Shown one piece after another: positions 36,896-49,651 of a stretch of 64,000 nt of DNA; position 1 is the stretch's first letter; every line of letters starts with the position of its first letter. This DNA is from Grifola frondosa (taxonomy: Eukaryota > Basidiomycota > Agaricomycetes > Polyporales > Grifolaceae). The notes beneath the pieces are model-generated. The model was given only the letters and a program-made list of their open reading frames with translations. It searched no databases and was not told where the DNA came from. The stretch lies in contig LUGG01000025.1 of NCBI GenBank assembly GCA_001683735.1, forward strand, positions 310,001 through 374,000. Direction: 5' to 3'. The position numbers and the translations under genes were made by a program.

Positions 36896-37255
36896 TTATT
36901 CGATAGCTGTGCGGACGGTGGTTCATTTACTTGTACTATTGGTAGTAGTCGGATAATACCATTTTGCTACCGGGTTTGGATTTTGCATCATTATCTCGAG
37001 TTTTGAATTGTTTATTGTGGATATCTATACCTGTTTTTAGTTCATTTCATTCAAGGGTGGCTGGACGAACTTGAATGCCTTCCTAAAACGACTGATCGGT
37101 GTGCTGAGCGCATCAACCATCTAGATCGCCGTATCGGGGCCGTGGGGCGGAGTGATGCTCTGGTCCGTCCAACGTTCAGTGTTGACTTGACTCGTCCATG
37201 TTTCGTGCCCTTTGATTATAATTCTACGGTTCTGAGGCCGTGCTCACCTTCTGAA
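36896..37255. other. Spacer between Bos1 and the P5B ATPase
   Basis: About 360 bases. The ATPase frame is open back to about 37142 without an ATG, so the first methionine at 37256 was chosen and the rest treated as leader. Confidence 0.5.
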
Positions 37256-40200
37256 ATGGCTACTTCATCTTCAGGGGAGCCGTCGTACGACTACACCGAA
37301 GGCGCATCCGCAATCGACATCCAACAGGCGATAGCGAGTTCCGCTCGTGCGAGACGAGATTCGCGGTATGGCGATGATGGCGAAGCCGTGTTTGACGGTC
37401 CTGGACACTCTGTAAATCCAAGTAGCATCTCGAGGATGACGCTTAGAGATCACAGCCGTCGTAGCAGTGGAGCCTGGTCAAGGGGCTCCATGAGCCGCCG
37501 AAGAAGTGAGGAGAGCATTAGCGGGGAAAGACCTAGTCGCCGAAGACAGGATAGTCGTGAGAGTGAAGTCTCCTATGGTTCGACTGATAATGGCAGGCAT
37601 GTCGACCACGATGGCAACGACGACTTGCACGTCACGGATGAAGATGAAGAAGGCCATGGAATGTCCACGCGGCGAAGTCGGCCCAAGTCGCTTTCACCGC
37701 AGCACACGCGCAATACAGTCTTTGATAACATAGCCAGTATGTTTGGTCGGCACGCTTCCGTCACGGAATCTCCAACGCGTAGTCGTCGCCCTTCTACATC
37801 TAGTCGGACATCTAGGTCAAGGCTGTTGCGCCGCCAAAGCAGTAGCCGGTCTGATGCTGGATCTGACTACGCCATTGAGACAGAAGACGAAGGCGACGAG
37901 AGATGGGGCTATTCCTCTGGAGAAGAGGATACCGCTTCCGAGGAGCATGAAACAGACGTCGCAAGCATGGCTCCAAGCGAATTGGAGTACGGGTCTTATC
38001 CCCCATCACCTGGGCCATCACTACCGCTCATGTCTGGAGATCCTATATTTGGGTCGGAAGCACGTATCGACATCAATGAACTTGAGTTATTGTCACCACC
38101 ACCTCCGGGTCCTCCGAGCAGACAGACTTTGTATGTTGTAGATGAAGATGCCCACATTCGCATGATAGGCTGCGAACCCATCCGTTGGAGGCTCTGGCTC
38201 TGGCGTCTATGCTGCGTACTATCGTTTGGAGTTCTGGCGCTTCTTGGTCAATGGTTTCCTCGGATGTGGCTCCGTTGGGTCACCCATGAAAAGGCATTGG
38301 TGGACATAAAGAACGGCTTTGTGGTCGTCGAGGTGAGTTCCATCCAGAATCGTGCAGTGCCTCAATCCTGATTGAGATGGAGACCACCTACAGGGATACT
38401 GCTCTATTCCCCATCTGCAGGATGTATTATCCCTATCATATATCTACGGTGTTCTCGTCCCCAATCGATCCATCTGCACGACTACCAGCGTCCCATCAAG
38501 CAGGTGGTAGGTGTGATGACCAACTTGGTAGCTTGACTTATGTCGATTATCGCTATGCTCGTTTCGCGCTGGATCCAAGAACAGGATTGTTCAGCATGGT
38601 TAGGTTAATATCTTCCTTACTGTGCTGTTTGCATGGAATGGTGCTCACGGTTTATGTAGAGCTTGGAGAGATAGCACCTGGACGGGAATCGCCTCCGTTC
38701 AAGGTGGCCTTAGCAAGGCCGTGCAATCTCAGCGGCATGCATTGTTCGGACCCAATATTGTCGACATTGAAGGAAAGTCAACGATGTCGCTCCTCATAGA
38801 TGAAGTGCGGAAGTTCGACTTGCACGCTCCTTCCATACTAACCGAGGAGATATGCAGATCATACACCCATTCTACGTATTCCAGATTGCGAGCATTACGT
38901 TGTGGTCGCTCGACGATTACTACTACTACGCTTTTTGCATAGCATTAATCTCAGCCCTCAGCATACTCAGTACGCTTGTAGAGACAAAGCAGGTAAGATA
39001 CTTAATGCATTGAACGAGCTAAGCTCATCGACTGTCAGACTATTGCCCGAATGAGAGAGATGTCCAAATTTACTTGCGCGGTGAAGGCTTTCCGTGATGG
39101 GGCATGTAAGCAGCATGCTGACTACAGTATTTGCTCATGCTCACCAATGTAATTTCCAGGGTCAAAGTGCGATTCCTCTGATCTTGTGCCCGGCGATGTT
39201 GTCGATCTGGTCGAGCCCGCGCTAACGACATTGCCTGCGGACATATTTCTTTTATCAGGCGATGCCATTGTCAACGAGAGCATGTTGACAGGAGAAAGTG
39301 TTCCAGTGAGCAAGATACCCGCCAAAAACGAAGACTTGGTCCGTTGGAAAGACGATGAAGATGTCAATCATGACAGCATGAAGAGTTTTCTGTACGCTGG
39401 TACCCGCGTTGTTCGCATCAGGGGAGCACTGACTGTGGACGGTCGACCTGGGACCCCTGCATTAGGACTCGTAGTACGGACAGGTGAGTTCTAGCGGCTG
39501 CGCATGCTGCTCAAATTTGACGCGTCAATTATCATTCTCAGGTTTCAACACAACAAAAGGCGCTCTAATCCGATCAATGCTGTTTCCTAAGCCAATGGGT
39601 TTCAAGTTCTACCGCGATTCCATCAGGTTTATTCTCGTCCTCACTGGTATAGCAGGCTTCGGATTCTGCGCCAGTGCGGTCCAATTCGTTCGCCTGGGGG
39701 TGCGTTATCCGGACTTACCTTATGTACATTCGTAATCTGATTATACTCAGGTGAAATGGCACACTATCCTTCTTCGAGCATTAGACTTGATCACCGTTGT
39801 CGTTCCTCCCGCTCTTCCTGCAACACTCTCAATTGGCACCAGTTTTGCCATCGGCCGTTTGCGGAAATCGGGTATCTTCTGTATTTCTCCAAGCAGGGTG
39901 AAATGTAGCTGGACAAATCAACGTCTGTTGTTTCGATAAGACGGGTACACTCACCGAAGATGGGTTGGATATACTCGGCGTGCGTGCTATAGAGCGAAAC
40001 ACGGGCCGCTTTGGGGAGCTCATCGAGGATATCCATGACCTTCCAGGAAGCGGGGTCAAAGCAAGCTTCCTTTATGCCTTGGCGACCTGTCATTCACTGA
40101 AAATGGTAGATGGCGAAGTGATCGGTGATCCGCTAGATGTCAAGATGTTCGAGTTCACCAACTGGATGCTTGAAGAAGGCCATGTTGCAGGCGCTGCCGT

Positions 40201-42557
40201 TGTCAAGAGCCGCGCTGGTGGAGACCGGCCCGCAGCACTAGTCCAAACTGTTGTACGTCCCCCTGGTAGCGCTCGATTTCGTGTTGAAGATGCCCTCAAA
40301 GGCGCCGGAAGGGTTCGTCCAAACCAGTGTAATGAAATTACCCTTAACTTAAATGTTTCTTCTATCTAGCATGCCCATTTTCTGGAACTCGGTGTCATAC
40401 GCACCTTTGAGTTTGTTTCCGCTCTGCGACGCATGAGTGTCATCGTGAAACGCCTCAAGAGCACTAGCATGGAGATTTACGTGAAAGGCGCCCCCGAGGT
40501 TATGGGAGATATCTGTGACAGGCGTTCGTGTAAGTGGCTTGGTCCGTCGACATGTCTATGTTGCTGAATAATTTTTCAGTTCCACAGGATTATGATGACT
40601 TGCTGTCATACTACACCAAACGCGGATACAGAGTGATTGCCATGGCGGGAAAGAGCATGGAAGGTTTGTCGTGGTTAAGAGCTCAGAAACTGAAACGGTG
40701 AGCATTTTTCCAATGTAGCAAGTTCTCTTGTGACTTCAGGTAACTAGTGAGCAAGTGGAGACCGACCTGCAATTCCTTGGCTTGATTATCTTTGAGAACA
40801 AACTCAAGCCAGGAACAACCCCTGCTATCCAGGCGCTCCGCTCTGCACATTTTGCATGCAGAATGATCACCGGAGACAATCCGCTGACTGCCGTGAGTGT
40901 TGCACGAGAATGCGGATTGATTAATCCAGCTGCCCAAGTATTTTCTCCTGTCTTCATCCGAGGTGCGTCGGTCAGAGGCTCTGATCAATTGGTTCTCAAA
41001 TGCATATATGATGTATTCAGGTAATGCCACGATGCCTTTATCGAAGCTTGAGTGGGCTTCGATGGACGAACCTTCGTGGAAGTTGGATGATTATAGCCTG
41101 AAACCATTGCCCCGCCCACTCCTCATTTAGTCGAGTCAGAAGAGCTTGACCATCACGACTCACCCTGGCTGTATCAGGCGACGTATTTCGATGGGTAATC
41201 AATCATGCACCTTTGGAGACATTACAACGGGTTAGTCAAAAACCGCTCAAGGGAACTCCCTTTAATAGCGTGGGTTGATTTTGGAACAGATGCTCGTGAA
41301 GACTCAGGTCTATGCCAGAATGTCTCCGGATGAAAAGAACGAAGTTGTCGAGCGACTGCAGGACCTTGGGTATACTGTCTTGATGTGCGGTGATGGCGCG
41401 AATGATTGTGCTGCTCTCAAGGCGGCCGACGTTGGTTTGTCTCTTTCGGAGGCAGAAGCTTCTGTTGCTGCGCCATTCACAAGTCGCACCCGGATATCAG
41501 CTGTGTTCTAGAGGTTATCAAGGAAGGGAGGGCAGCTCTGGTGACGAGCTTTAGCTGCTTCAAGTACATGTAAGCCCTAATGCTGTGGAGTTTGCGGCGG
41601 GTATGCGCATTGAAACTGCATGAACTTCAGGGCACTGTATTCGCTCATTCAATTCACAACTATCACATTACTGTATTCCTTTGCTTCCTCTTTGGGTGAT
41701 TTTCAGGTATGTTTTCGAGCACTTATGTTGACAGAATACTGGCTAAACCATATTCAGTTCTTGTACATTGACCTTTTCATCATTATCCCATCGCCGTTAC
41801 CAGTGCGTAGGCTCATAACACTTGGATGGTGACGATCCTGAATAAAGTTGCAGTGGGACGGACCTTACCATTTCCTCGGATTAACCCAAAACGTCCCACA
41901 GCGAGCTTGGTGTCTAAGAAAGTGCTTTCGAGCATTATCGGACAAGTCGTTATCACGGCTGTTGTGCAATTTTGGGCTTTCTTTTGGGTCCGATCCCAAG
42001 AATGGTGAGAATATTTACACGGTGCCTTCGACGGTGACTCACTCGCATATGGTAGGTACACGCCACCTGCGCCCAATGACCCGGATGCAGGAGACGACAA
42101 GCTGGATGCTAAAAACTATGAGAATTCGGCGTTATTCTTAGTATCATGTTTCCAATATATCCTTGTGGCTGTAGTTTTTAGTATTGGGCCGCCTTATCGG
42201 AAACATATGTGGACAAACGGTATGGCTCCATCCTGGAAACGCATTCACCGCTGATCGCATGGATGCAGGCTGGTTCATGTTCTCCGTTACATGCCTGTCG
42301 CTGTTTAACGTCATGGTTCTCTTTTCGCCACCCGGGGCCATTGCCGCGTTGTTGGAGTTGCTGCCTCTCCCATGTCTGCTCGGACATCCCTGATGCTGGC
42401 TGTTGTCACCAACATCACGATGTCCATGGCATTTGAACATTGGGGTACCCAGGCTGTCGCGCGTATCATCGGACTTATCTTCGAATTCCGTCGTCACCAT
42501 CGGATTCGCGATGGAAAGGCGTATAAGGCTGTCGAAGGGGGATGCATTGATATTTGA
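37256..42557 (+). CDS. P5B-type cation-transporting ATPase (Ypk9/ATP13A2 group)
   Basis: A long Ser/Arg-rich, disordered N-terminal region (exon to about 38331) precedes the P5 N-terminal hydrophobic segment. P-type hallmarks are the actuator loop TGES near 39290, PPALP near 39805 (typical of P5B; P5A has PPELP), the phosphorylation site DKTGT at 39935-39949, a hinge GDGAND near 41389-41406 and [10 protein letters not shown]. The C terminus ends with the family's [11 protein letters not shown]. It is an endolysosomal/vacuolar polyamine exporter in characterised relatives. Around twenty short introns are present (for example GTGAGA..GGTAG at about 42005-42053). The frame breaks at 39901-39903 (one A too many) and at 41110-41113, 41194-41196 and 41489-41491 (one base missing each), all at homopolymers. 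Confidence 0.85.
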
Positions 42558-43089
42558 TCGAAGTCATGATGAAAAACCCGCAGTTTTCACATCGCCTTGC
42601 TGAGGGCCAGCTGGCAGCTGCGTTTCGTGTAGACGGTTATCCTGACATACCTGTACATTTCTGAAGTATTGCGAGGATCGCATTGATCGTTGCTTTGTCG
42701 GCGGTTGCCGGTTGCGCTACTGTGGCCCAATTAAAATAAAAATTGTAGCGTTGCATGCGCAGCATACAAATTTAGTTACCTGATAAGAAAGGGAAATGAT
42801 TACGATCATTGTTACATAGCCGCGCGATCAATAGTCTGGACTCTGGATCGTTGTTGCGGTGTGTCTGCGGCCACCGTCCACCTCTTTGCTTTTCACCTCT
42901 TCCTCCGCCTTTTGTTCTTGGCTTGTCTGCCCTGGGGGCCATTCCATTCCTTACTTTCACATTTGCCACTGTCCTGCTCGCGGTCAAACCTCAGGGAGCC
43001 GGCTTCCATCTGCTATTGGCTTTGGCCCTACCTAGTGCTCATACCTCCTCGAGTCCAGTAGCTTTTTCGCTCTGCATTCCACATTTAAG
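42558..43089. other. Intergenic before the Ser/Thr-rich protein
   Basis: About 530 bases with C/T-rich tracts from about 42870 to 43080, as often seen in strong fungal promoters. No gene is visible. Confidence 0.45.
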
Positions 43090-44536
43090 ATGTTCGGTCC
43101 ATCCAAGTCTGTTGTTATCGTCTTCGTCCAGCTTTTCTTGCTTTACTTGGGTCTCGCAAACTGTGTTCCGCTGAGGAGATCCGAACCAACCGTGCACACA
43201 TCCCTCCGCCTCGCTACTGATGATGAAGCGTCAGCAGGGTCCACTACCGTACAAGTTACGACCCCTTTTGAGACGTACGTCATTTTCTCTGTTGATCTTG
43301 TCTTGCCCGAACCTTTGTTCTGATGGATATTACCAATGCAGAGCCACAGGTCCTATGATAGAGACATGTACCATTACTCTCACTCCCATCACTGGAGCCA
43401 ACGGGGAATCTTTGGTTCGGGAAACCAAGGCGTGTACCATCATATCTGCTACCTCGAACAGCGGTGGCTCTGGCGCCAGCGGAGGTTCCAGCTCAAGTGG
43501 AAGCGGGAGCTCAGATAGCGGGACATCTACTTCTTCAACCGACAGCGTAACGGCCACAGCGTCATCTGTGTTGATGACTGATTCTGCAAGTGCTACCTCC
43601 ACCGACTCGACAGCATCTGCTTCTACGACAGATTCGTCTGTGTCTGCGTCATCGACGGATTCAAGTTCCTCGGCCACAGCCACCGCCTCGGCATCAGCCA
43701 CTTCCTCTACGGATTCTTCGTCTACGACCGCTACCGACAGCACTTCTGCAACCACTACTGCAGCTTCTTCAACTCAGCCGGCCGTAACGGTCAATGTCAG
43801 TTGATCTTCTTCATGTCTTGTGCCAGATTACTGATTGCCATATCACAGGGTGTTTCCACCATTCCCGGATCAGAGCTGTCATCGGGTGCGACATCAGTTG
43901 CCTCCGCGACTGGAACATCGAGCGGTACTGCAGCCACGTCGACCGCTCCTGGCGTATCCGTGAATGTGCGTTTTTTTAAAGGCGTTACATTGTCATTTAG
44001 TTCACACAGTGTTTCAACAGGGCATCTCTACTGTCGCCGCATCTGTTGTATCTACTGAAAGTATCGCTGCGTCTGCCACTGCAACCGGGTCAACGGGTAC
44101 CGTTGCCGGCAATGTTGCTTCCACTGCCCCAACTGGCACAGGCTCGGCGCTAGGCGATAACAGCTCGACAAACAGCACAAGCTCTGCGACGTCCGCTGCG
44201 GATTCCACGACATCGAGTGCTGCTGCTGCATTCGTCCTGCCCGGCAAGACACTGTCGGTACTCCCGATCGGGCTGGGGATCTTCGCTGGTATCTCGGTCA
44301 TCGCTCTGATTGTGGTTGGGTTGGTAACGTACGAACGCACGAAGTATCGCGGGTACGCACATGTTTTGCGCAGCTTCGTTTCCATGTGACTGAACGTTCT
44401 TGATAGGCTTTCAGGCAGCGCAAGATGGCAGAACAAGGCGTTGGTATGGGTTATGGTGGCATGGCGTATGTGGTCCTTTGTTGCTTCTATTTGATTCTTG
44501 ACGCTGATGCCTTCTTATAGGCAAGCTGCTGCGTAA
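43090..44536 (+). CDS. Ser/Thr-rich single-pass surface protein
   Basis: Exons 43090-43274, 43342-43795, 43849-43965, 44021 to about 44352, and two short final exons ending at 44536. A signal peptide (VVIVFVQLFLLYLGLANC) is followed by a small Cys-containing segment (ETCTITLTPITG, KACTIIS). Then come about 200 residues of Ser/Thr/Ala low complexity (TDSSVSASSTDSSSS type), a mucin-like region expected to be heavily O-glycosylated. One membrane helix (LPIGLGIFAGISVIALIVVGLV) and a short basic, then Gly-rich tail follow. The layout resembles WSC/sensor-like cell-wall proteins, but no WSC domain is present. Two successive introns interrupt similar units (VTVN / GVSTIP and VSVN / GISTVA). Function is unknown. 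Confidence 0.75.
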
Positions 44537-45383
44537 AACTGGACTCTTTGCTTAAATTTGTTGATCAACTATTTGTATGCGTGCATACCACTACATTGCG
44601 GAGTTGCTCTCTGAGAAGATAGTGTGTCTGGCTCTGGGGTTACACATGTAATTGGATTTCCTCCAATGACAACTTAAGCTTTCGGGGTGCTCCAAAGTAT
44701 ATAGTCTGCCAGAGCCTTTTATTGTCTTATCCTTTTATTGTATATCTGTAGCTGTCTGTACAATCGTCATAGACTCTGGAAGTCCGCTCAGCATGGTTTG
44801 AGCACAGCTTGGTGCACCTTTTATGGTAAGATAGATGCCCCTTTGGGCGTTACACTAGTCTGCTTTGTGATGCGGGGCGGTGCAGCGCGTTCTACTTCAA
44901 TTCTGCCCAGTTTCTACATCGTCTCGTTGCTATAAAGTTGATGCAGAAGTGTAGCCCAGACAGAATGGCTCTAATTGAGTGGGTTTTAATTCTTCCTATA
45001 CCTTGGATGAGTTGCGGAGGACGTTGCTAGTGTTCCTTTCGGAGAACGAACGGAGTGTTCCTGAAGTCCCAGATTGCAAAATCCATCCGGAAGATGACTG
45101 CATTCCATGAAAATATTCTTTAAGTATTGGTAAAAGAACTCTATTTGCGATATAAGAAGAACTCTATAAGTTGTGATGCGAGCACACACTCTTGTGTGAT
45201 ATGCCGACTCTCGGCGATTGACCAACCGAGTCTTATCGGATAAGACCTCCCTTATAGAAAGCAGACGTCAGTTACGGATATCCGAGCCTACCTGCTTCAG
45301 GAGACTACGTTACACTGGCGCAGCGCTCCTGTGCATGAGTACCCCTTACTCAAATTCCAAACAACTGCGGCCACGTCTGGAAG
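44537..45383. other. Intergenic, no gene recognised
   Basis: About 850 AT-rich bases with short frames only. No repeat family, RNA gene or promoter element could be supported. Confidence 0.45.
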
Positions 45384-46819
45384 ATGGCAATCAGCCAAAC
45401 TGTAGACAGACTAGTTGTTACTTTTCTAGTTGACAATTGTATCGAATGGTAACCCATCCTTGGCTCTTCAGGATGCTCTGATTCAGGAATCTGATATATG
45501 TATATGTCAGGATGACCAAGTTGCCTCCAGGCTTCACGCATGAGATACGCCAACACTTGAATGACCAGGAACCACCCATCGATTCACTCACTGGAGTGCC
45601 CTTTATCGATCTTGAGAACTTCTGCTGTGGTGAGTACAACAACCTGCGATGATACAGTAGTCCGCATGATAAACCCTCAGCTCTCATCCTACAGGCGCAC
45701 ACGGATTCTCTGCGCTCATTGTATGGCTCTTCTCAGCTCTTCTCCCTGCTGTAACTATTCATTCATTCGAGACATGCCACAGGAGACCGAAGTGAATGGT
45801 TCGGAACCACACTACACGCTCTTCGATACGGGGCCGGACTCGCGCTCGCTCGTACGCAATATCGCAGGGCTACAAGTACCCGTGGATCGCATTGAACGTA
45901 TCGTTCTCTCGCACTGGCACTCAGACCACAGTGGTGGGATGCTATCCTTCCTGCGCCTCCGCGGGCCAGTTTCCGCGCCCTGTGTTGTCGACCTTCACCC
46001 TAGCCGTCCCATTGCGCGCGGAATTGCACCTCTTGACAAGATAATCGGTCGGCTACCTGCCGATCCCACCTTTGAGCAGATTGAGGAAGTGGGAGGGGTC
46101 GTAGAGAAGCATAGCGAAGGCCACGCAGTCGCCGGTGGCACGGTGTGGGTAAGTGGGGAAATCCCCAGGGTGACTGCATTCGAGGGTGGTTTTCCCGGCG
46201 GCGTGAGATGGGTAGGGGGAGAAGCAGACAGCGAAGGCAAATGGGTCAAGGAGGAGGTAAAGCCGAATCTCCCATTTTCTGCTTTCCGGTGACCGTGTCA
46301 CCAGGATATCATGGATGAACGCTATGCTGCCATCGACGTCCTCGGGAAAGGCCTTGTCATCTTTTCTGCGTGAGTTATATGTGTATGGTTACTTCCTAGC
46401 AACATAGCTGATTTTGTTGCAGTTGTTCCCATGCTGGTATCGTGAATGTTGTTAAAGATGCCGTTGCCAAATTCTCAAGGCCAATTCATATGGTGGTTTT
46501 CCTTATCGACTCTACATGTTCATTTCCGAGCTGATTGCGGAACAACCAGATCATCGGGGGGTTGCACCTTGCAGGTCCTGAGCTCGTAGAACGCATCGAA
46601 CCCACCGTGAATTTCCTCGCGAATCAAATGCGGCCGGCGCCGACGTATGTGCTGCCGATGCATTGTTCTGGCTTCGCTGCCAAGGTAGCATTGGAGAGTG
46701 CCCTAGGACAAGGATGCGTCCCTGCTGGCGTTGGAATCAAGGTGGAAGTGAATGGCGATGGGGATGGGGAACAAATGATGTTCCCTCCCTGTAGCAGAAA
46801 GGTGAACTTGCAGACCTGA
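45384..46819 (+). CDS. Metallo-beta-lactamase-fold hydrolase
   Basis: Exons begin 45384-45448, 45511-45629 and 45695-45720, then from 45783; three more introns follow (after VKEE at about 46255, in SAC near 46368, and after RPIHM near 46493). Conserved text is VTFLVDNCIEWMTKLPPGF, FCCGAHGFSALI, TLFDTGPDS, the zinc motif SHWHSDHSGG (HxHxDH) and the second histidine block SACSHAGIVNVV, ending IIGGLHLAGPELV and PMHCSGF. This is the long fungal MBL-fold family related to the 7,8-dihydropterin-6-yl-methyl-4-(beta-D-ribofuranosyl)aminobenzene-5'-phosphate synthase-like proteins. It binds two metal ions and hydrolyses an unknown substrate. The upstream start was chosen because ATG at 45384 splices in phase into MTKLPP. 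No frame break was found. Confidence 0.88.
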
Positions 46820-47081
46820 TATGAATCTCGAAGACACCGCACTCGCACGGGGAGAGTCCAACTATGTAAAATATCATTGTACAACGTAGTTTGATTTACT
46901 AAGTGAAGTTGTGCTACAAGTGAAGTTCGTAAGTAAGATTAATTTGTGAACAGAGAAAATATATTGGCTCGAGCTGAGCGCTGGACCCGAGAAATTGGTC
47001 ATCAGCCGACTCGGAAGTTCGGTCTGCGTCAGCGAATGTTTTCGCCCTCAACATAGCTCTCCTCCGCTCATATTCCCCAAA
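46820..47081. other. Short spacer before MIA40
   Basis: About 260 bases holding the 3' end of the MBL-fold gene and the MIA40 promoter. No distinct element stands out. Confidence 0.4.
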
Positions 47082-47995
47082 ATGCTCCGTTCGCTCACCA
47101 AACTTCCTCTGAGGCGTTGCTTGCATACATCGTCGTCGCGTCCCGCTTCGACAGCGCGCTCGAGTCGGTTTGGTGCGCTCGCGGGCGCGTCGGCGGCGGC
47201 GACCGTATACTTTGCCTGGAAATCGTTCTACGGAGAGACTATCGCGTTAGACTCTGCATCTTCCTGTGAGTGGGCGTGTGAAATATCTGCTGCATTATCC
47301 TGATTGACCTGGGGTCGTGCCAGCCTCTAAACAAGTCCCGCTCACGCCGAAAGCCTCGCTTTCTCCGGACACAATCTCACATTCGTCTTCCACCGCTGCG
47401 CAGCACGAACCCTCAATACATGCTGAACCTACATCACATACAAATGAAGATGATAGCACGCCATCTACTGAGCCATCCGAACCATCCGCCGACGCAGTAG
47501 GCGCGACTGAGGGCGAGGAGGAGGCGGCGGGTGGCGGGGGGCGTTCAACCCTGTGACGGGCGAGATCAACTGGGATTGCCCGTGCCTCGGAGGGATGGCG
47601 CACGGGATATGCGGTGAGCAGTTCCGCGAGGCGTTCTCGTGCTTCGTGTATTCGGAGCAGGAGCCAAAGGGCATCGAGTGCGTCGAGAAGTTCAAGGCCA
47701 TGCAGAATTGCTTCCGGGAGCATCCTGACGTGTATGGAGAGGGTGAGTACGCACATCTTGACTTGTTGCATTGCTGACGGCGGTATTGCTTTCAGATATT
47801 ATGGGCGAGGACGACGATGACGAGCCACAGCCCGCACCGTCAGAAGCAGAATCGGAGACAGGTGCGCCTGCTATATCCCAAGAGGGCAGTGCTCAGTCTT
47901 CGGCGACCCCCACTGCCGCGAAGGACTCGTTGCAGTCATCCGTTGCGTCCCAGTCCGCTACGCCGAAGAAGAGGACACAGGCTGCCACCGCATAA
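47082..47995 (+). CDS. MIA40: Mitochondrial oxidoreductase MIA40 (CHCHD4), one frame break
   Basis: Exons 47082-47265, 47324-47742 and 47796-47995. An Arg-rich mitochondrial presequence ([20 protein letters not shown]) and an inner-membrane anchor ([16 protein letters not shown]) precede a Ser/Glu-rich linker. The core has the redox CPC motif (NWDCPC) and twin CX9C helices ([15 protein letters not shown] and [14 protein letters not shown]). The tail is acidic. MIA40 introduces disulfides into proteins imported into the intermembrane space, with Erv1. In the G6 run at 47536-47541 one G is missing: without it the frame stops before the CPC core. As MIA40 is essential in fungi, this is probably a sequence error. 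Confidence 0.9.
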
Positions 47996-49651
47996 CGTTA
48001 TTCGTAAAAGTACATTGGAACACCATAATTCATTCCTTTGTTCCCCGCTCACTCAACCTGAATGCACAAAGCTCCCCGCGCATACTCGTGTAAGGTGTTC
48101 GTCGTTCCTCTAATTGATGGCTTTCCAGGCATCAGCCACAGACTCACTATTTGCTCCGCTTTCATTCTCACTCCGACATCCGATATTCATGCGTCCATTA
48201 ATCTCGCTGCGGTGCTTGACATTTTTCAACCGCGGAGATTCGAAACTTCCCTGCCAATGGTCTCGACCCTCACAAATCAGGTTCGCGGACCATGTCTACA
48301 GCGTCATTATCAGGTGGTGCTCGCGCTCAATGGTTGGTTCCGACTCCGACTTGGGGCCTCCATTCCTTGCGAAGTAGGCAACCATCCAGATGCAACAATT
48401 AGTATCATATTAAATGTTTAGAGGTTGCTGACTATTATGCATCACGTTTCTGTCACTTTCGATATACGGAGCCAGGGTCAACAAAAGAACACTGCGGAAT
48501 CCAGTACATGAAGCACACGAGTCGAATTTACGGACCATGGTCACCCATCATTACCACTCGGGACCGTTGCAGTGACGTGTCATATGGCACCTGGTATGGA
48601 ACAAATATATGGATTGAATATTTAGGAGATGAATGTCCTGTAACTTTATAGTCCGGTAAGAAAATGGGCTGTCATATGCTATCAAGGGAAACGGCCAGTA
48701 CTGCGAAGCTTGACGCCTTGCCGCATGCCGGTGTCGCATGACTGCTTTCCGTAGACCTCTAGAACGCGTTCACGGAGAGCGTCTCCACGATGCAGAATAT
48801 CGGATGTGCATGCCGGTTAAACTGACCATCAAAAAAAACAAAAAGATAAAAAGATATGCAGACCTGAAGTGATTGTCGCTACCAACCTCCTACGAGCAAG
48901 ATATCACTGGTGTGCATGTGAAAATATTCCCGCGAACCAGAAAGATAGTCCGTGATCTGCAGGAAGGCCTAAATGAGAGGACAATGAAACAGCCCCAGTC
49001 CCAAGTCTAGTTCTCGTTGTGATAGGGGGCAATTGGGCGCTGCAAAAGTCGCTCACAGTCCGGTGAACCGTAGTTGATAAGGTCGAAGAGCGGCGCATAA
49101 GTCGAGAGAGTGTTCCCGGAGACAATTTTCATGTCGGACTTCCGTTAGAAGACTTCGCGCCCGGGACGGTGATCAGGTGAGAGAAGACGAAGAAGAGACG
49201 GAGATAATCGTGGGCAATGCAGAATAAATTGAACCAGAAAGAAAGGCAATGAATGTTGTGTAGGAGGGGGCTGCGTAGGTGTCCTCGAGGGGTGCATGAG
49301 GACGGTGTGAACGTGCGAAATCAGAGTTTGGTCAGAGTTCAAATGCTCAGCGTAATGCAAGTTCGAAGTCTAAATTGCCGTGCATACCGCTTTTGGCTCG
49401 GTCTCTGTTCCTTGTAATTAACCCTCTCTTTCTTCCCAATTTATGTCTTCTTGCTCGGTGAGCTTATTCTCTATTTCTGCTCTACCTGTCTGTGCGAGCC
49501 GTTACTGACGATCTGGGCATCCGCGCAGACCCTGGACAAGGGAAACAAGGTTCGACAACCCATTTGCTTGTGCCACGAAGACGTTCAGACATCGTTCTTA
49601 CAGAGTCCGAGGTGTACTGGTACCCCTTTCAGCATCTAACCCGACAGGATC
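47996..49651. other. Long intergenic region before the Sec7 gene
   Basis: About 1.65 kb without a recognisable gene on either strand. Minus-strand frames around 48904-49360 are short and motif-free. The last 300 bases contain C/T-rich tracts and probably the promoter and leader of the Sec7-domain gene. Confidence 0.45.

Noticed and set aside
43330..43755. Long minus-strand open frame rich in Val, Glu, Ala and Asp
   Set aside because: It is the antisense of the Ser/Thr-rich repeats of the plus-strand gene; codon bias keeps it open.
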